A program made the position numbers and the translations under genes. Under the pieces are notes generated by a model. The model saw nothing but the letters and a program-made list of their open reading frames with translations, was not told the DNA's origin and made no database searches. This document shows positions 12,586 through 25,045 of a DNA stretch of 64,000 nucleotides, piece after piece. The first letter of the stretch is position 1. Each line of letters opens with the position of its first letter. The stretch spans positions 39,122,001 through 39,186,000 of the forward strand of contig CANTUV010000035.1 in assembly GCA_947685225.1 (NCBI GenBank). The letters are read 5' to 3'. This stretch comes from Garcia nutans. Taxonomy: Eukaryota > Streptophyta > Magnoliopsida > Malpighiales > Euphorbiaceae.

Positions 12586-12861
12586 ATGAGTGGTACAAGT
12601 AGAAATCCACAAAGAGAGGTTGATCAATTCCAAGCTCTTAGAGACATGCTACAAGCCATGGATAAAAGATATGGATAGATGGTTGATAGATTGGAAAGGT
12701 TAGAAGCTTCAGTAATGAGAGGAGAAAACAATGTCCCAAATGCCCAAGCATAGAAGAACCATAGGAGAGATCATGAAGTAGAACATGGTTTAGAAGGTAA
12801 AGAATCACTGGGAGATAATGAGGAAAAAGTAGAGATCAGAACTAGAGTTAGGCATTTTTAG
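12586..12861 (+). pseudogene. Gag-like N-terminal fragment, uncertain family
   Basis: About 91 codons from an ATG, with a coiled-coil-like stretch (MLQAMDKRYG...MVDRLERLEAS) and two in-frame TAG stops (the first at 12676-12678). Short coiled-coil N-termini of this sort are common in Gypsy gag proteins, but there is no conserved core domain, so the family is a guess. The 358 bp before it (12228-12585) has no clear gene. It contains repeated GCACCCA words and may be an element leader. Confidence 0.4.
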
Positions 12862-13973
12862 CCAAGTGGTTGCACAAATAACTCAATTTTAATCTTTAAC
12901 ACTTAAATTTAATGTTATTTTAACTTGAATTTTAAGTGACTTTGTTATAGGATTTTTAGTTGCAAATTTGCCAGAATAGGACACTTGTAGTGACCATCCA
13001 GAGGTAAGGTGTGACTGCACCTTAATTTGAGAAAAAGATAAAGAAATATAGTAGAGTTTGCGGTGACAAGTGTGACTTGAAGGACAACTGCTACAAACGC
13101 ATGTTCGACCATCCTAAAGAAGGAGCAACTGCACTTGAAGTTGGATAACACTCAAAACTCACAGTAGAGGATATGGTCATTGGCCCTATGAAGGAAATGG
13201 GCACCTAGGTAGTCATAAGCGATCGCCTATAGAAATGGTGTGACTACACCTCAACCTTAAAGCATAGTTCTCAAGAGATGGTAGTAGATTTCACAGTTTG
13301 AAGTGCGACTTGACGCTTAACTCGAGAACCCATATTCAACCACTATCTAAAATAGGGGCAATCACACCTTTTGAATTTTTAGTAGATTTTCTCTCCACTA
13401 ATGAACATAAGACACTTGCCATAATGGTTTCGAGGGAAAGTTCAAATTGCATCAGGTACGATTGCACATGAGTCATGGGTGACCGGCTAAACAACTAAAG
13501 GTTGGAATAAGATGGAGGTGCATTGTCTGTCGAGGCAACTTGCACTAGCCATTAGAGAATTTTCAAAACAAGCAACCATACCATACCCTAGGGTGACTAC
13601 ACCTTATGTCAAAGTGACCACACTAGGAGCAAGGGTGACCACAAGTTGTCTCAGAATAATAATTTAAACAAATCATTAATCAATCATGTTTGAATCCACT
13701 AATCACCTTTTATAACGGCTAGTTGGATTCCAGATGGCTATAAATACCCTATGAAACTTCATATTCAATTGATTCTAGATAACATATTTTGTTTACTTTG
13801 TATTAAATTCCCATTTGTTGTAATTGAGTGTTAGATGTGAGCATTAAATACTATTGTAAAAGTTTAGTGTGCGTTTTGAAACACTAGGTTTTATAGTGAG
13901 CTTAGATAAAACCATTGTTGGGTTGTGAGGAATACTCAAACCATTGATTGTGCATGAGTATGAACTCTTCAAA
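12862..13973 (+). repeat. Probable Copia LTR/leader remnant
   Basis: This stretch has no ORF of note but repeats GTGACTGCACC/GTGACTACACC words (near 13009, 13232 and 13592) and has a TATA box at 13739. It leads straight into Copia gag. The left LTR edge and a primer site were not found, and the start of gag is missing, so a deletion probably joined the LTR to gag. It is called by position and promoter-like content only. Confidence 0.45.
13739..13746 (+). promoter_or_regulatory. TATA box, probable LTR promoter
   Basis: TATAAATA lies in the context GGCTATAAATACCC, about 235 bp upstream of the first recognisable gag codons. The core is textbook and the flanks GC-richer than the surroundings. 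Confidence 0.55.
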
Positions 13974-14724
13974 ATGAAGCCAAATGAGAATGTCACAAAG
14001 ATGACAAATTGATTAATTGTAATTGTTAAAGACTTGAAAAAATATTGCAAAATGTATGCTCAAGAAGATATTAATAGCAAAATCTTGAGTGCACTTACAG
14101 CACATCCAAAGAAATTCGAGTCAAAGGTTTCTTCAATTGAAGAAGCTCATGACCTTAGCAAGCTAAGGACCAATGAGTTACTTAGAAAGATTCTCACCTT
14201 TGAAATGCATATTGAAAAAGAAGAGGATAAAGGTAAAAAGGAAAGAAGAAAAGCAATAGCTCTCAAAGCTATGAAAGATGAGAGCTCAAGTGAGAGTGAT
14301 AGTAATGAAGATGAGGAAATGGCCAAGCTCTCAAAAAGAGTAAGCGAATGGAAAAGAAAGAGGATGATACAAGCTAACAATGGAAGATTCTATAAATCCT
14401 CTTTCAAATACAAAGAAAAGAAAAATGAGGTCAAATACTATGAATATGGCAAATAGGATCACACCAAAACTGAATGTCCCAAACTTAAGAACAAGAAGAA
14501 ATGGATCAAGGAAAAGAAGAAAGCTCTCAAGGATACTTGGGAAGATAATTCCTCTAGTGAAGAAGATGAAGAAAAGCAAGGAATTGAAAATCTTTATCTC
14601 ATGGCCATAGAAGATGATAATAGCTCCAATGCGATAGGTACTTTATCCTTGAACTTTAATATAACTTATGATGATGTTGTTGATGATGACTTGGATAATA
14701 ATGACTTAGTTGAGCAAATGAACC
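13974..14724 (+). pseudogene. Truncated Copia gag (UBN2-type)
   Basis: One frame of about 250 codons resembling plant Copia gag: a KMKPNENVT start like the conserved FKMKPGES region, then EEAHDLSKLRTNELL and a FEMH segment, then an acidic Ser-rich linker. The zinc knuckle is decayed: YYEYGK.DHTKTEC, where the family has Cys at both Tyr positions. In-frame stops are near 14008 and at 14454-14456. The N-terminus is absent, and the C-terminus is cut at 14724 by the F LTR. The protein would form the retrotransposon capsid. This is the target into which F inserted. Confidence 0.85.
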
Positions 14725-17686
14725 TGTAACACTCTTATATCCTATATACTTATAATACATATACCTAATATATATAAAATATGCATATACGGTATAAAAT
14801 TATCACAATCCGGTTTAATAAAATTTTTCACTTTACAATTTAAATTCTCAAATACTTTAAAAATTATATATTTTTGGTAATAAAATATTCTTATTTATTA
14901 TAGTTATCAAAATAATCATTTTACAAAAAAGTATCTGGAAAAAATTCATCAGATTTTTGTCTGTAATTTGGACATTCCTAAAATTTCAACAAAATCACAA
15001 CCTGCATAAATCAACTCCCAAAAATATCACATCACCATTTTACCAATACTTCATAATTTCTCCATGTTTTATCAAAATATTTATAAATATAAATACTCAT
15101 ATTAAAACACATTTAAAATTCTACATTACACAATTTATCCCAAAACATTCTTTATAATTTACAATTTATTCCCCAAAAATATAATCATAAAATACACCAT
15201 AACAAATTATACTATAATATATAATATATATGCATGATGGCAAAATGACTCTGATCTTGACGTAGCAAAATTTACTCAATAATCTAGACCTGACCTGGTC
15301 TAGTAGAACTCTCCGGCTCTATCAGATCGCCCCTATCACTTACGCGATAAATTATAATCGCGCTAAGCTAAAAGCTTAGCGGTACAAACTTCTATAACAA
15401 CAAAACTGTAAAGAAATGCAAATGCAAAATGCTTTTATGCTATGTCACAATGTGGCATCCAAGCTCACTTTAAATCATAATATTTCATCATTCAATAATT
15501 CACACAAGAATAAATACAAGCATGGGCCTAAAGGTTCTAATATGCAATTCAAATTTTAAAGTTACTATTTTGGTCCATATTGACACCTAGTGTCTAGCTC
15601 AAAGGCAAGTGACGCCCAGCGTCTAGCCCAAAGGCAAATTATATAGATGCCCAGCATCTAGCCTAAACGCAAGTGACGTCCAATATCTAGCCCGAAGGTA
15701 AATCAATAATTGCTCATGAGCGAGCTCCAAAGGCAAATAATGAGGATAACCTCGTAGGCATGTCGCCAAATACAGAACTCTAGAAATTGAATAACATACT
15801 AGGCATACAATTAATTCACATTTCTCATTATCAATATCTTTCTCATTTTCTCATAATTAAGCTAGACACATTGTCTCATTTTTCAATATCTATTAGGCAC
15901 ATTGCCTTATTTTATCATCTTTTTCTCAACTTTCTCATTTTTCTCATTTATAGCAATATCGATTCATCACATTTCACCATATCATCACATTGCATCACAT
16001 TTTATCTTAAAACTCATCACCCAAATATTTTGAATAATTTCACATAATCCATATATGATTCACATTTTATACACTTTAGCCATTACCAATGGCCTTTTTA
16101 ACAATGTCTTTAATGCATACACAACAAATAGAATTACCCAAACACTTTGGGTCTTTTTCACATAATACAGATATTTCACATTTTTCACCATTTAGCCATT
16201 AATAATGGCTTTTCACAATGCAATTAACACATATATGACATTACATATGTCATAGCACATTATTCATACATGTTTCATGTATAAGTAGCTTAACACATTT
16301 TCCAATCCAAAATGTGTTAAGTCTAATGTAATGCAAATATAAACAATTCATCCAAAGTTTATGCATACCTCTAAAAGCAACCAAATGCAAGCCACAAAAC
16401 TAACACCAACCTTCTCTTCCAACTTTCCCTTCAACACTTAGATTGGGCAAATCAATTTTCCTTAATGCCTATACCAAATGTGACCATAAATAACCATTTA
16501 GTATCACATTTAAAGGCATTTCCAATCTTAAACCATAATTAAACATCATTTAAAGGCATTTCCAATCTTTAACTTTGGAAAACCATATTGAACCATTTAA
16601 TTTGGTGTTTCAAGTTTATTTATATTATTAAAAACATATTACAACATGCTTAAAACAATTACATTACATAAGCACACACTTATGCCCAAAATCCTAAAAT
16701 GGCATAACCTTCCCCATTGAAGGTTTTTCATTCCAACCTAATCCAATTATCATTTCAAGCTTATTCATCACTTTTATCACTAAAGAACATGCTTTAAACA
16801 ATAAAACCAATTAATTCACTAACTTTGAAAAATCCCTTTTCCAAAACCCTAAATCACCACTTCCAATTTCAAACTCTATCCAAACTCAGCCAAATCCATC
16901 ATTTGACTTTAAAATACTTTTTTATGCATCAAAACAACTCATTTAGAATTAAATTTCACAATTAAAACCTATAAATTCAAAATTCCAATTCTCCCATAAC
17001 CCTAAATTTTCTCTCTTCACCAATCTTTACTCAAACGTAATCATTTCTTAAATCGAACCTTAAAATCATTGTTAAATACTTAAAACAACTTCATTCATAC
17101 CCAAATAGATAATTAAAAGATATCACTTCAAAAACCCAAAACACACATATTCTTAATCCATGGAAATCCAAAGAAAAAGTTAAAGAACTTACTTTTTCAA
17201 GTGGAAATCACTAAAACCATCCTTGAATCCTTGAAAATCCTTCAATTTTGGAAGCTTCGAAGAATCAAAAGCTCGCCTTGAACTCCCATGAAAAATTCGG
17301 CCCTTTGAGAAAGAAGAAGAAGATGAAGACCAAAATAAAATTTCTCTCTCCATCCATTTTCTTAAATACCATATATATATATTATTTAATTATATAAATA
17401 ATTATTTAATTATTTAATTATTTAATAAAAATACAAAATTCACATCTTCCACATAAAAATAAAATATTTTGAATTATTTTTATAAATTTTAATTTTCAAA
17501 GTTTAATTATAAAAATGCCCTTTGACTTTGACTTTTCCTTTAAAAGAGTTGACTTTTTTGTTGACTTGTATATATTATGAATATTTTATATATATATCAC
17601 ATATATATTTTACTTTTTTATTTATTTAATTTATTCAATTAAATTTTAATTTATTTTATTAAATTTTAAAAATTTTGGATGTTACA
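14725..17686 (-). repeat. F 3' LTR (minus strand)
   Basis: On the plus strand it runs from TGTAACACTC to GATGTTACA, 2962 bp. The plus-strand ATTCTCTCCCTCTTA right after it is a reversed polypurine tract, so this is the 3' LTR of a minus-strand element whose interior lies to the right. Like T1 it has a donor-like site (17187-17192), an exon-like block (16369-16468), tandem repeats (15583-15735) and the paired hairpin (15342-15384). The left flank GAACC should be the target duplication, but the 5' end of F is lost. ORFs inside (such as 15787-16047) are LTR DNA. Confidence 0.93.
15583..15735 (-). repeat. Short tandem repeats in F LTR
   Basis: Degenerate copies of GACGCCCAGCGTCTAGCCC joined by AAAGGCAAGT, the reverse complement of the array in T1 at 4718-4874. 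Units vary from about 30 to 42 bp. Confidence 0.85.
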
Positions 17687-17701
17687 ATTCTCTCCCTCTT
17701 A
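17687..17701 (-). other. Polypurine tract of F
   Basis: Minus strand reads TAAGAGGGAGAGAAT directly before the LTR start. It sits just downstream of GAGGACGAAATTATT, the same arrangement as in Y at 52340-52366. Confidence 0.9.
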
Positions 17702-18562
17702 AATAATTTCGTCCTCAAAATTATCCAATACAATGATAAATCATCCAACTCAAAATAAAATCTTTAAATCTCATATGTAATTAATCATCTCATCTCAAAT
17801 TATTAATTTATCAAATCACTTATTTCTCCTCTTCTCCTTAAAGTCATTCCCAGATACCTTTCCACAATTTACTAACCCATGATTATACTTTCTGTTTAAT
17901 CAAATAATCACAATAGATTATTATATCATCAACCGAATTGTCATTAGACAAAATTAGTTCATCTCTTTAATATAAAAGCATTATACTTCTGTTATACTCA
18001 AGATATTTTATCACTTCATTATCTTAAAAATACACTCCCATAACCTTAAATATAAAGTTTAGTAACTCATATCTTAACACTGACTAATCAATCGTCGTAA
18101 TCATTTTCAAAATTGTATCTATGTTTAATTTTTCCTTATTTATATTTATAAATAGTTATCTGTAAAAACCATAAATAATAATAATTCTCAAATAACAAGT
18201 CTTAACTTAATAATCTTCTACACATCCTCATCTTGATCTTACTTTCTATACTAATATCATGTATTGCCTCAAGATTATCAGTATACAATAATAAAATCTT
18301 ATTTCCTTATTAAGATTCGTTCTCACAAGTTATTCATCAACCCAAAATATACATACATTCCCATCACAATATAGTTAACATATTTTCTTATAATCATTTA
18401 CAACTAATATATCTTAACTAATTTAATGGCCATATACATATCAGAACATTGCATCATATACATTATTACATATCTCTCACATTCTTAATACAATTATATA
18501 TTTTTTTGAATCTCAATAATTACTTGTAACTTTCATATTCCAGATCAATTGATCTAACTATC
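17687..18562 (-). mobile_element. F interior, 3' part, non-coding
   Basis: No ORF or known domain is visible. In reverse complement, words such as TTAATTGATCTGG, TTGTATTAAGAA and AATGTATATGATG occur in the same order as in the Y interior near 51625-51730. F and Y are therefore members of one non-coding family. The last five bases, 18558-18562 (CTATC), are the target duplication of B; F continues at 39165. Confidence 0.8.
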
Positions 18563-19407
18563 TGTGAGCAGGGATTTTCGCCCCCACTCCCGGTGGAATG
18601 GTTCTTGCGACTTCAGCATTGTTTAGGCTCGGGACCTTTGAGAACATGGGCCTAAGCCCGGAAAAAATATAGTCACCACCCGGACGGACCGGGAAAAAGA
18701 AAGGGGTGGATGACACAATTCCTAAGGAATCCCTAACCTCCTAATGGGTTTGGAAAGTTGGGTATGTGTGGGGAAGGTGAGAAATGGCTCAGTACCCCCA
18801 CAACGCCCGGTTCATTGAAACCGACCTCCTTTTTAGGTCTTAATATTATAAAATTCTTAAATATAATGATATTATCCATACTACAAGCAACAATTAAAAT
18901 AAAGCATCATTATATTAAAATCAAAGCAATGTCCAAATAAAGCAAATAAATGGACACCCATCCTAGGATGTAAACATGTTCTTACATCGTCCATGTCTAA
19001 AACTAAATAGGACACCCACCGAAAGGTGAAAAAATGTCCTTTACATTGGTCCAAAATATAAAAGCAATTTAATTACATAAAAATTAATTAATGAGGTACC
19101 CAATAATGGAAACATACCTCTTACAATTTTAATACCAAAATAAGCAAATAATAATCATAATAATAATGAAAATATCTATCCATGATAAATTAAATAAATC
19201 AAGTATTGAAATTAAATAAATCAAAATATATAATAAACTACATAATCAAATCTAAAATTTAATAAAGCAAATAAATATATAAATTTAGGGTTCGCATCTT
19301 AAAATAGGATTTTAGAATTTTAATTACTAAATTAGGGCTTTGGAAAAAGGAAAATTAAACACATGGACTCGTAATACACAAATGAATATTGACCCCTTCG
19401 ACGAACC
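18563..19407 (-). repeat. B 3' LTR, left piece
   Basis: It matches 36749-37573 of the B 5' LTR, including the conserved block after TGTGAGC and the GACCCCTTCGACGA segment, then stops. Bases 19408-19425 are filler before A starts. About 190 bp of the B LTR (37574-37765 equivalent) is missing here. Confidence 0.85.
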
Positions 19408-20079
19408 GAGATATGTATTAAGATTGGCACTGTTTAGGCTTGGGGCCTTAGAGAACATTAGCCTAAGCCAGGAGAAAATGGAGTCACCACCCGGATGGGC
19501 TGGGAAAAAGAAAGGGGTGGATGACTTGATTCCTAAGGAATCTCCAACCCCCTAATGGGTTTGGAAAGTTGGGTACGTGTGGGGAAGGTGAGAAATGGCC
19601 CAGCACCCCCACAACACCCGGTTCATTGGAACCGGCCTCCTTTACAGGTATTAATTTTATAAAATTCTTAAGTTTAGCAATATTATCCATATTACATGCA
19701 ATAATTAAAATAAAGCATTATATTAAAATCAAAGCAATGTCCAAACAAAGCAAATAAATGGACACCCATCTGCATGTCCTTACATCGTTCATGACTAAAC
19801 TAAATAGGACACCCACCAAAAGGTGGAAACATATCCTTTACATTTCTCCAAATATAAAAGCGATTTAAATTATATAAAATTTAACTAATGAGGTACCCAC
19901 AAAGCGGAAACATACCTCTTACAATTTTAATACCAAAACAAATAAATAATATTCATAATAATAAAGAAAATATCCATCCATGATAAATTAAATAAATCAA
20001 GTATTGAAAATAAATCAACCATCAAAAAAATAATAAATTATATAATCAAATCTAAAATTAAATAAAGCAATAAATATAT

Positions 20080-20300
20080 AAATTTAGGGTTTTAAAGAAT
20101 TATCAATTGAATTTAGGGTTTGAAACTTAGGGTTTTAGAAACTAAAGTTTTATAATTAGGGTTTTGAAAATAGGTTCCTTAGATTTTTTGAAACTAGGGT
20201 TTTGGAAACTAGGGTTTTGGAATTAGGGTTTTTAAAACTAGGGTTTTGGAATTAGGGTTTTGTTGAAACTAGGGTTTTGTAATTAGGGTTTTTGGATTTA
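20080..20300 (-). repeat. Telobox-rich tract (AAACCCTA-like) in A LTR
   Basis: About eleven copies of TAGGGTTT (plus strand) occur in about 220 bp, separated by variable AT-rich spacers. Matching tracts lie at 27700-27930, 29270-29620, 37650-38110, 9870-10330 and, in the other orientation, 40890-41620. Spacing is irregular, so this is not a telomere array. Confidence 0.85.
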
Positions 20301-21239
20301 GCTTACTGCCTAAAAAAACATAATTTTGGATTTGAAAAAATAAATTAAGGTTTTGGAAAAATAATCAATATTTTGGAGTTTAATAATGAAACGGTTTAGG
20401 CTTTTGGATAAAAATAGTTTGAGGTTTTGAGTTTTAATAAAATAACCTACGGTTCTTGAAGTTAAAGTAAACAAAATAAATTCTAACAATTAATTTAAAT
20501 CCTCAAGGCTACTGGATAGTTATATGTTTTTTATGAAACATGCAAGTGGGGTTACGAATATCAACTGATCCATGTGTTAATTAAAGCAAACGATTAAAGT
20601 TATTGAAACAAAAATCAATTTACTGCATGTTTAAAGATCAAGGTACTGCATGTTTCAAAGATAAAGTTACTGCATGTATGTTTTTATTAATCAAAGAAAC
20701 GAAGCTACTGTGATCATGAGTAATTTATGATTAAAGATCAAACCTCTGTTCGTTGGTTCCTCCAAATTGATTTCTGGATGAATAATGTGAAGAAAGTATG
20801 TACTCTGCCTTCTTCTTTGGTTGTCTTGATATTTCTGTTTGTGGTTTTCTTCGTTCTCCAAAAAGCTACTGCTGTTCTTCTCTTTTTGTTGCCGTCTCTT
20901 TTGCTTTGTGGTTTAATCCTCCGTTAATCTCAATTGCCAACCCTTGTTCCTGTTAATTCTCCCTTGTTAATGTTCCCCTTAGTTTGCCTCAGAAAGATTC
21001 AGTCCAATCCATAGGATTTCTCCGTTCTTTTCCTAGGGTTTTCTCTCCTTCTTCTTTAAGGTTTCTTTTGTGTTCTGTCAGTTTTTCTTTTCTCGGGTTT
21101 TTTCCTCCTCCCTCTTTTTTCTTGTTTTAATGTGGTATTTGTAGGAAAATAAAGAGTCCTAATCCTATTTTAATAAGGAAATATGAATTGTTTTGGAAAA
21201 ATTAAAAAACTGGGTAAAACAAGCTTTGGTCAAAAAATC

Positions 21240-21375
21240 GGCAGCGCGAGGGCTGTTGGGCCTGTGGGCTGCGCTGGCAGAAATTGCGCTGGAAAAAATG
21301 GGTGCAGTGGGCCAATTCATGCAAGAACTGCCCAATTCGCCGCAGATAATTTCTACGGCGAATTGGGCTGCCGCG
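21240..21375 (-). repeat. GC-rich palindromes in A LTR
   Basis: A perfect 13-bp inverted repeat, GCCCAATTCGCCG (21330-21342) and CGGCGAATTGGGC (21356-21368), with a 13-nt loop, lies in a GC-rich island near the element 5' side of the LTR. Related palindromes lie at 38872-38935 in B. Confidence 0.88.
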
Positions 21376-21550
21376 CGACGCTGGCCCATCCTTCCAATTT
21401 TTTATTTTTTTATTTTTTTTATTTTTTTATTTTTATTAAAAATAACTATTAAATATTATTAGTAATTAAAATATTATTAAAATAAATAAAATGCCATAAA
21501 AATTATTTTGGGCTATCGGATTTGAATGGGTTAAAAATTAAGGGTCTACA

Positions 21551-21566
21551 GTTTGCACCCTGCTTG
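21551..21566 (-). other. Polypurine tract of A
   Basis: Minus strand reads AAGCAGGGTGCAAAC before the LTR start TGTAGACCC. The same place in B reads AAGTAGGGAGCAAAC (30570-30585). The position fits, though the purine run is interrupted. Confidence 0.65.
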
Positions 21567-21639
21567 AATGATCTGAGACTACGGCAAAAGAGAGTGAAAA
21601 GCAATAAGATCTTTGATTGATTTTTGATGACGATGGGTA

Positions 21640-22560
21640 CTTGGATTTGATTTGGGTACTTGGACCCGAGATTGAATTTGATTTGGGTACTTGGACCCAA
21701 GACTGGATTGAATTTGGGTACTTAGACCCGAGATTGGGTACTTGGACCTGAGATTGGGTACTTGGACCCTAGATTGAATTTGATTTGTGTATTTGGACCC
21801 GAGATTAAATTTGATTTGGGTACTTGGACCTGAGATCGAGTACTTGGACCTGAGGTTGAATTTGATTTGGGTACTTGGACCCGAGATGATTGATTTGATT
21901 TGGGCTTAGACCCGAGATTGGGTACTTAGACCCGAGATTAAATTTGATTTAGGTACTTGGACCCGAGATTGGGTACTTTGACCCAAGATTGCGTACCTGG
22001 ACCCGAGATTGAATTTGTTTTGAGTACTTGGACCCGAGATTGGGTACTTAGCCCTGAGATTGAATTTGATTTGGGTACTTGGACCCGAGATTGGGTACTT
22101 GGCCCCGAGATTGAATTTGGTTTGGGTACTTGGACCCAAGATTGGGTACTTGGCCCTGAGATTGAATTTGATTTAGGTACTTGGACCCGAGATTGGGTAC
22201 TTGGCCCCGAGATTGAATTTGGTTTGGGTACTTGGACCCGAGATTGGGTACTTGGACACGAGATTGGGTACCTAGACCCGAGATTGAATTTATTTTGGGT
22301 ACTTGGACCCGAGATTGGATAATTGGCCCCGAGATTGAATTTGATTTGGGTACATGGACCTGAGATTAGGTACTTGGCCCCGAGATTGAATTTGGTTTGG
22401 GTACTTGGACCCGAGATTGGGTACTTGGACCCGAGATTGAATTTAATTTGGGTACTTGGACCTGAGATTGGGTACTTTGCCCCGAGATTGAATTTGGTTT
22501 GGATACTTGGACCAGAGATTGGGTACTTGGACCTGAGACTGAATTTGATTTGAGTGACCA
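21640..22560 (-). repeat. Tandem repeat tract in A 3' UTR (20-bp and 31-bp units)
   Basis: Units of 20 bp (GATTGGGTACTTGGACCCGA) alternate irregularly with 31-bp units that add GATTGAATTTGATTT. One pair is 51 bp, or 17 codons, which keeps frames open on both strands. On the element sense strand a 207-codon frame (22561-21938) is made of 17-residue repeats like GPSTQIKFNLGSKYPIS. Tandem arrays in the 3' UTR are known in Tat/Ogre elements as satellite seeds. I read this as a repeat, not a protein gene. Confidence 0.92.
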
Positions 22561-25045
22561 TTTATCTGTTGAGGATTCTGGCTTAACTGGTTGTTCCATT
22601 CTTTTGTTCTTCCTTTCGCAAAAATTTAGCTATTTTTAGTTGGCCCTCATATCTTCTCCTTGCCCCCCTACATGGTAAAATATTAGAAGTGAGTCTCAAA
22701 ATGTTTTGTTCGTGCATAAACTCAAAAATTGAAAAGGAGAAACTATGCCCCTTGTGTAGGCTCAAACCCATGATTTTTCTATGCGGGCACTAATTGATGT
22801 TTTTGTTGTCTAGTTCTTCGCAAAAGCACGCATTTCTTCTCTTTGCAAAATTATTGGAACTTTCTCAAGCAATGGGCTTTCTATGCCCCCCTGATTTGAT
22901 ATCTTCTTTTGATTGTTTATTTCATAGGGTGTTTGTTGTTCACCTTAATAAAGAATAGACAATACAAGATAAGAAAGTGCGATGTGATATGCTCATGTAT
23001 GCATGATATGCATGAATGATACTTACAGTCGTTCCATTGACTCACAGACCGAGGTGATCAGTAGAAGTGTTCTCATTAGTTCCTTTTAGATGCTCATTCA
23101 GGTCTTGAATTAGAATGACACAATGCCCCCACATTTATGGCTTTTATCTTTAAGATATTGAAAATATGAATAATTGAGGCCCCAAAAAGTAGAGATACAT
23201 CCATTTTAAATCATGATTTAGCATGTTAGTTGGTAACTTCTTCATGACCTTGCCAGTAATCATTTCCTTTGCCCAATGTGTCCTTTGAGGTTCGACTGTT
23301 AAACATATTTCCCTTAACTTGAAGGCTTTGTATGACAAAACATTTTTTTTTGATTTTTTTGAATTTTGATTTTGAAATCAAATATTGGCTTTGCCAAATC
23401 AATGTCAATGTACCTCAAGACTTGATTTTTCCAAATTAACATATCTATAACATGACAACCCTAGCTACCGTACTAAACTCGGGAATCATTTCTATTTAAG
23501 CAAGAATTGTTGCAATTCAAATAGGCACATACACATTACTTGGCCAAAGGTCTCATTGAATTTAAATATTGTCTATCTCATATGCATGCTTATTCAAACT
23601 ATCTCCACTAATAGTCTCTACCTACCAAGAGAGATCAATAGGTCTTTGATAGGCTTGAAATGGGGTCTATAAGGGACACGAGTTAAATAAAAGCCATTTT
23701 GAGATTGGAGCTGATGTGGCATAATGAACAAATCCTCACACTACAAATTTCTTGTTGGAACTTTAGACAGTTGGGAGCAATCTTTGCTAGACTCCAAATT
23801 CCTTCTATCTTCTTGGCATTAATCTGGATCTTGATTGTTTCTTTGCATAAAGTTTGGTACCCAAATTCGTTTCTTTTCTTCTTCTCCCTTTTCTTTTCTT
23901 TTTATTTTTCTTACTCCTCCCTTTCTTTGAGCATTTTATCATTTTTTCCTTCTTCCTTGATGGACTGTCAAGTACAGAACTTTCAAAAACTAGATGAATT
24001 TTTTTCCTTCGAAACTTTGGTTGAGTTGGACCAATTTAAGTCAAACTATCCTTATAGACTAAATGGAAGCCTTTGGCTGTCTTAGGTAAAAGAGAACTTG
24101 GTTGGTTTCCTAAATCGTTTTAGGTTTTATAATTTTTCTTTTTTTTTTCTTCTTTTTCTTCTTTTATTTTCTTTTATTTTATTTTCTTTCTTCTTTTATT
24201 TCTTTTCTTTTCTTTTTTCTTTCTTTTTTTTTGTTCTACCTCTAAAAGAGTTGTTTTGTTTGTACCAACTTGGGTTTCCAATAATGGATGAGTGGAGTGG
24301 TATTAATCTTCTTTAACAGGGATAAATCATTTGTTACTCTGATGTAATCTTTATGAATTGGAGATATTAGGTGAACTTCAAATACCCTTATGGTCTTGAG
24401 AATATCAACTATCCTTATGATATTGACTATTCATTTCTTTCTTTGATCTTCTTGCCTCTTCATCTTAGTGGTCATAAGACTTGTCAAAAGTATCACAATA
24501 GCACAGGGTAGGTTATTGGGGTTTGTAAGCCAATGAAAAGAAAGCTAAAATTTTATGAAGGCTCAAAGGGACAACTAGGGATTGATATCTAATTGGGTGG
24601 ATACCAGTTGTTGGCTAACCAAACAATGCCTAGATCATCTCTCACTAAATAAGCAGAGTTCAATTTCATTTGAAAAATTTGTCAAAGCATGTTCTAAGAC
24701 TGACTAGGACCTAGTCAAAGGTAATTATACAAGAGCCCTCTTTAAGTAAGCATACACAACTCAATGCTATAGAGCGATTTCCTCACCTAGTAAAGTCATT
24801 CGAGTCATGATGCATAAATATATTAATTCATGAATTATCAAGCTAGATTCCTCATTGGTTGAGCACCAAAATGAACAAAGACCAACAAAAATTTTGATGA
24901 AAGTAATTTATTTAAAAAAATTTAAATTTGAAAAACACGATTGTTCCAATTAAATATTAAAGAAAGTAAAATAAATAGAGCAACACTCTAAGCTAAGGGA
25001 AGTTCATTGAGTTGGAGTCGAAGATACTTCATTTATTTAGACATC
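22561..25045 (-). other. A 3' UTR, non-coding, shared with B
   Basis: It lies between gag and the repeat tract. It matches B 31641-34172 along its length (for example the shared stretches near 22900/32030 and 23450/32580) but has no domain-bearing ORF. It includes pyrimidine-rich runs on the plus strand (23870-23960, 24118-24236), which are purine-rich in the element transcript. They produce meaningless Phe/Leu/Ser-rich ORFs. Confidence 0.8.

Larger units (their letters stand above)
19426..21550 (-). repeat. A 3' LTR
   Basis: It matches the 5' LTR from 27033 onward and ends at GGGTCTACA (21550). In element orientation it holds a GC-rich palindromic block (21240-21375), a pyrimidine-rich segment, AAACCCTAA-rich DNA (20080-20300) and the conserved CGCTCACA-proximal block, truncated here. 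ORFs at 20727-20927 and 21165-21462 are LTR sequence. Confidence 0.9.

Noticed and set aside
20080..20300. Possible interstitial telomere array
   Set aside because: TAGGGTTT words are separated by variable AT-rich spacers and recur at the same place in each Tat LTR, so they belong to the LTR.
21938..22561. A 207-codon ORF (minus) and overlapping ORFs (plus) in the tandem tract
   Set aside because: They arise from a 51-bp compound unit that is a multiple of three; open frames on both strands and irregular units argue against a gene.
23699..24316. Hydrophobic Phe/Leu/Ser-rich ORFs resembling membrane proteins
   Set aside because: They come from pyrimidine-rich runs on the antisense strand of the A 3' UTR; the same artefact occurs at 33171-33449 in B.
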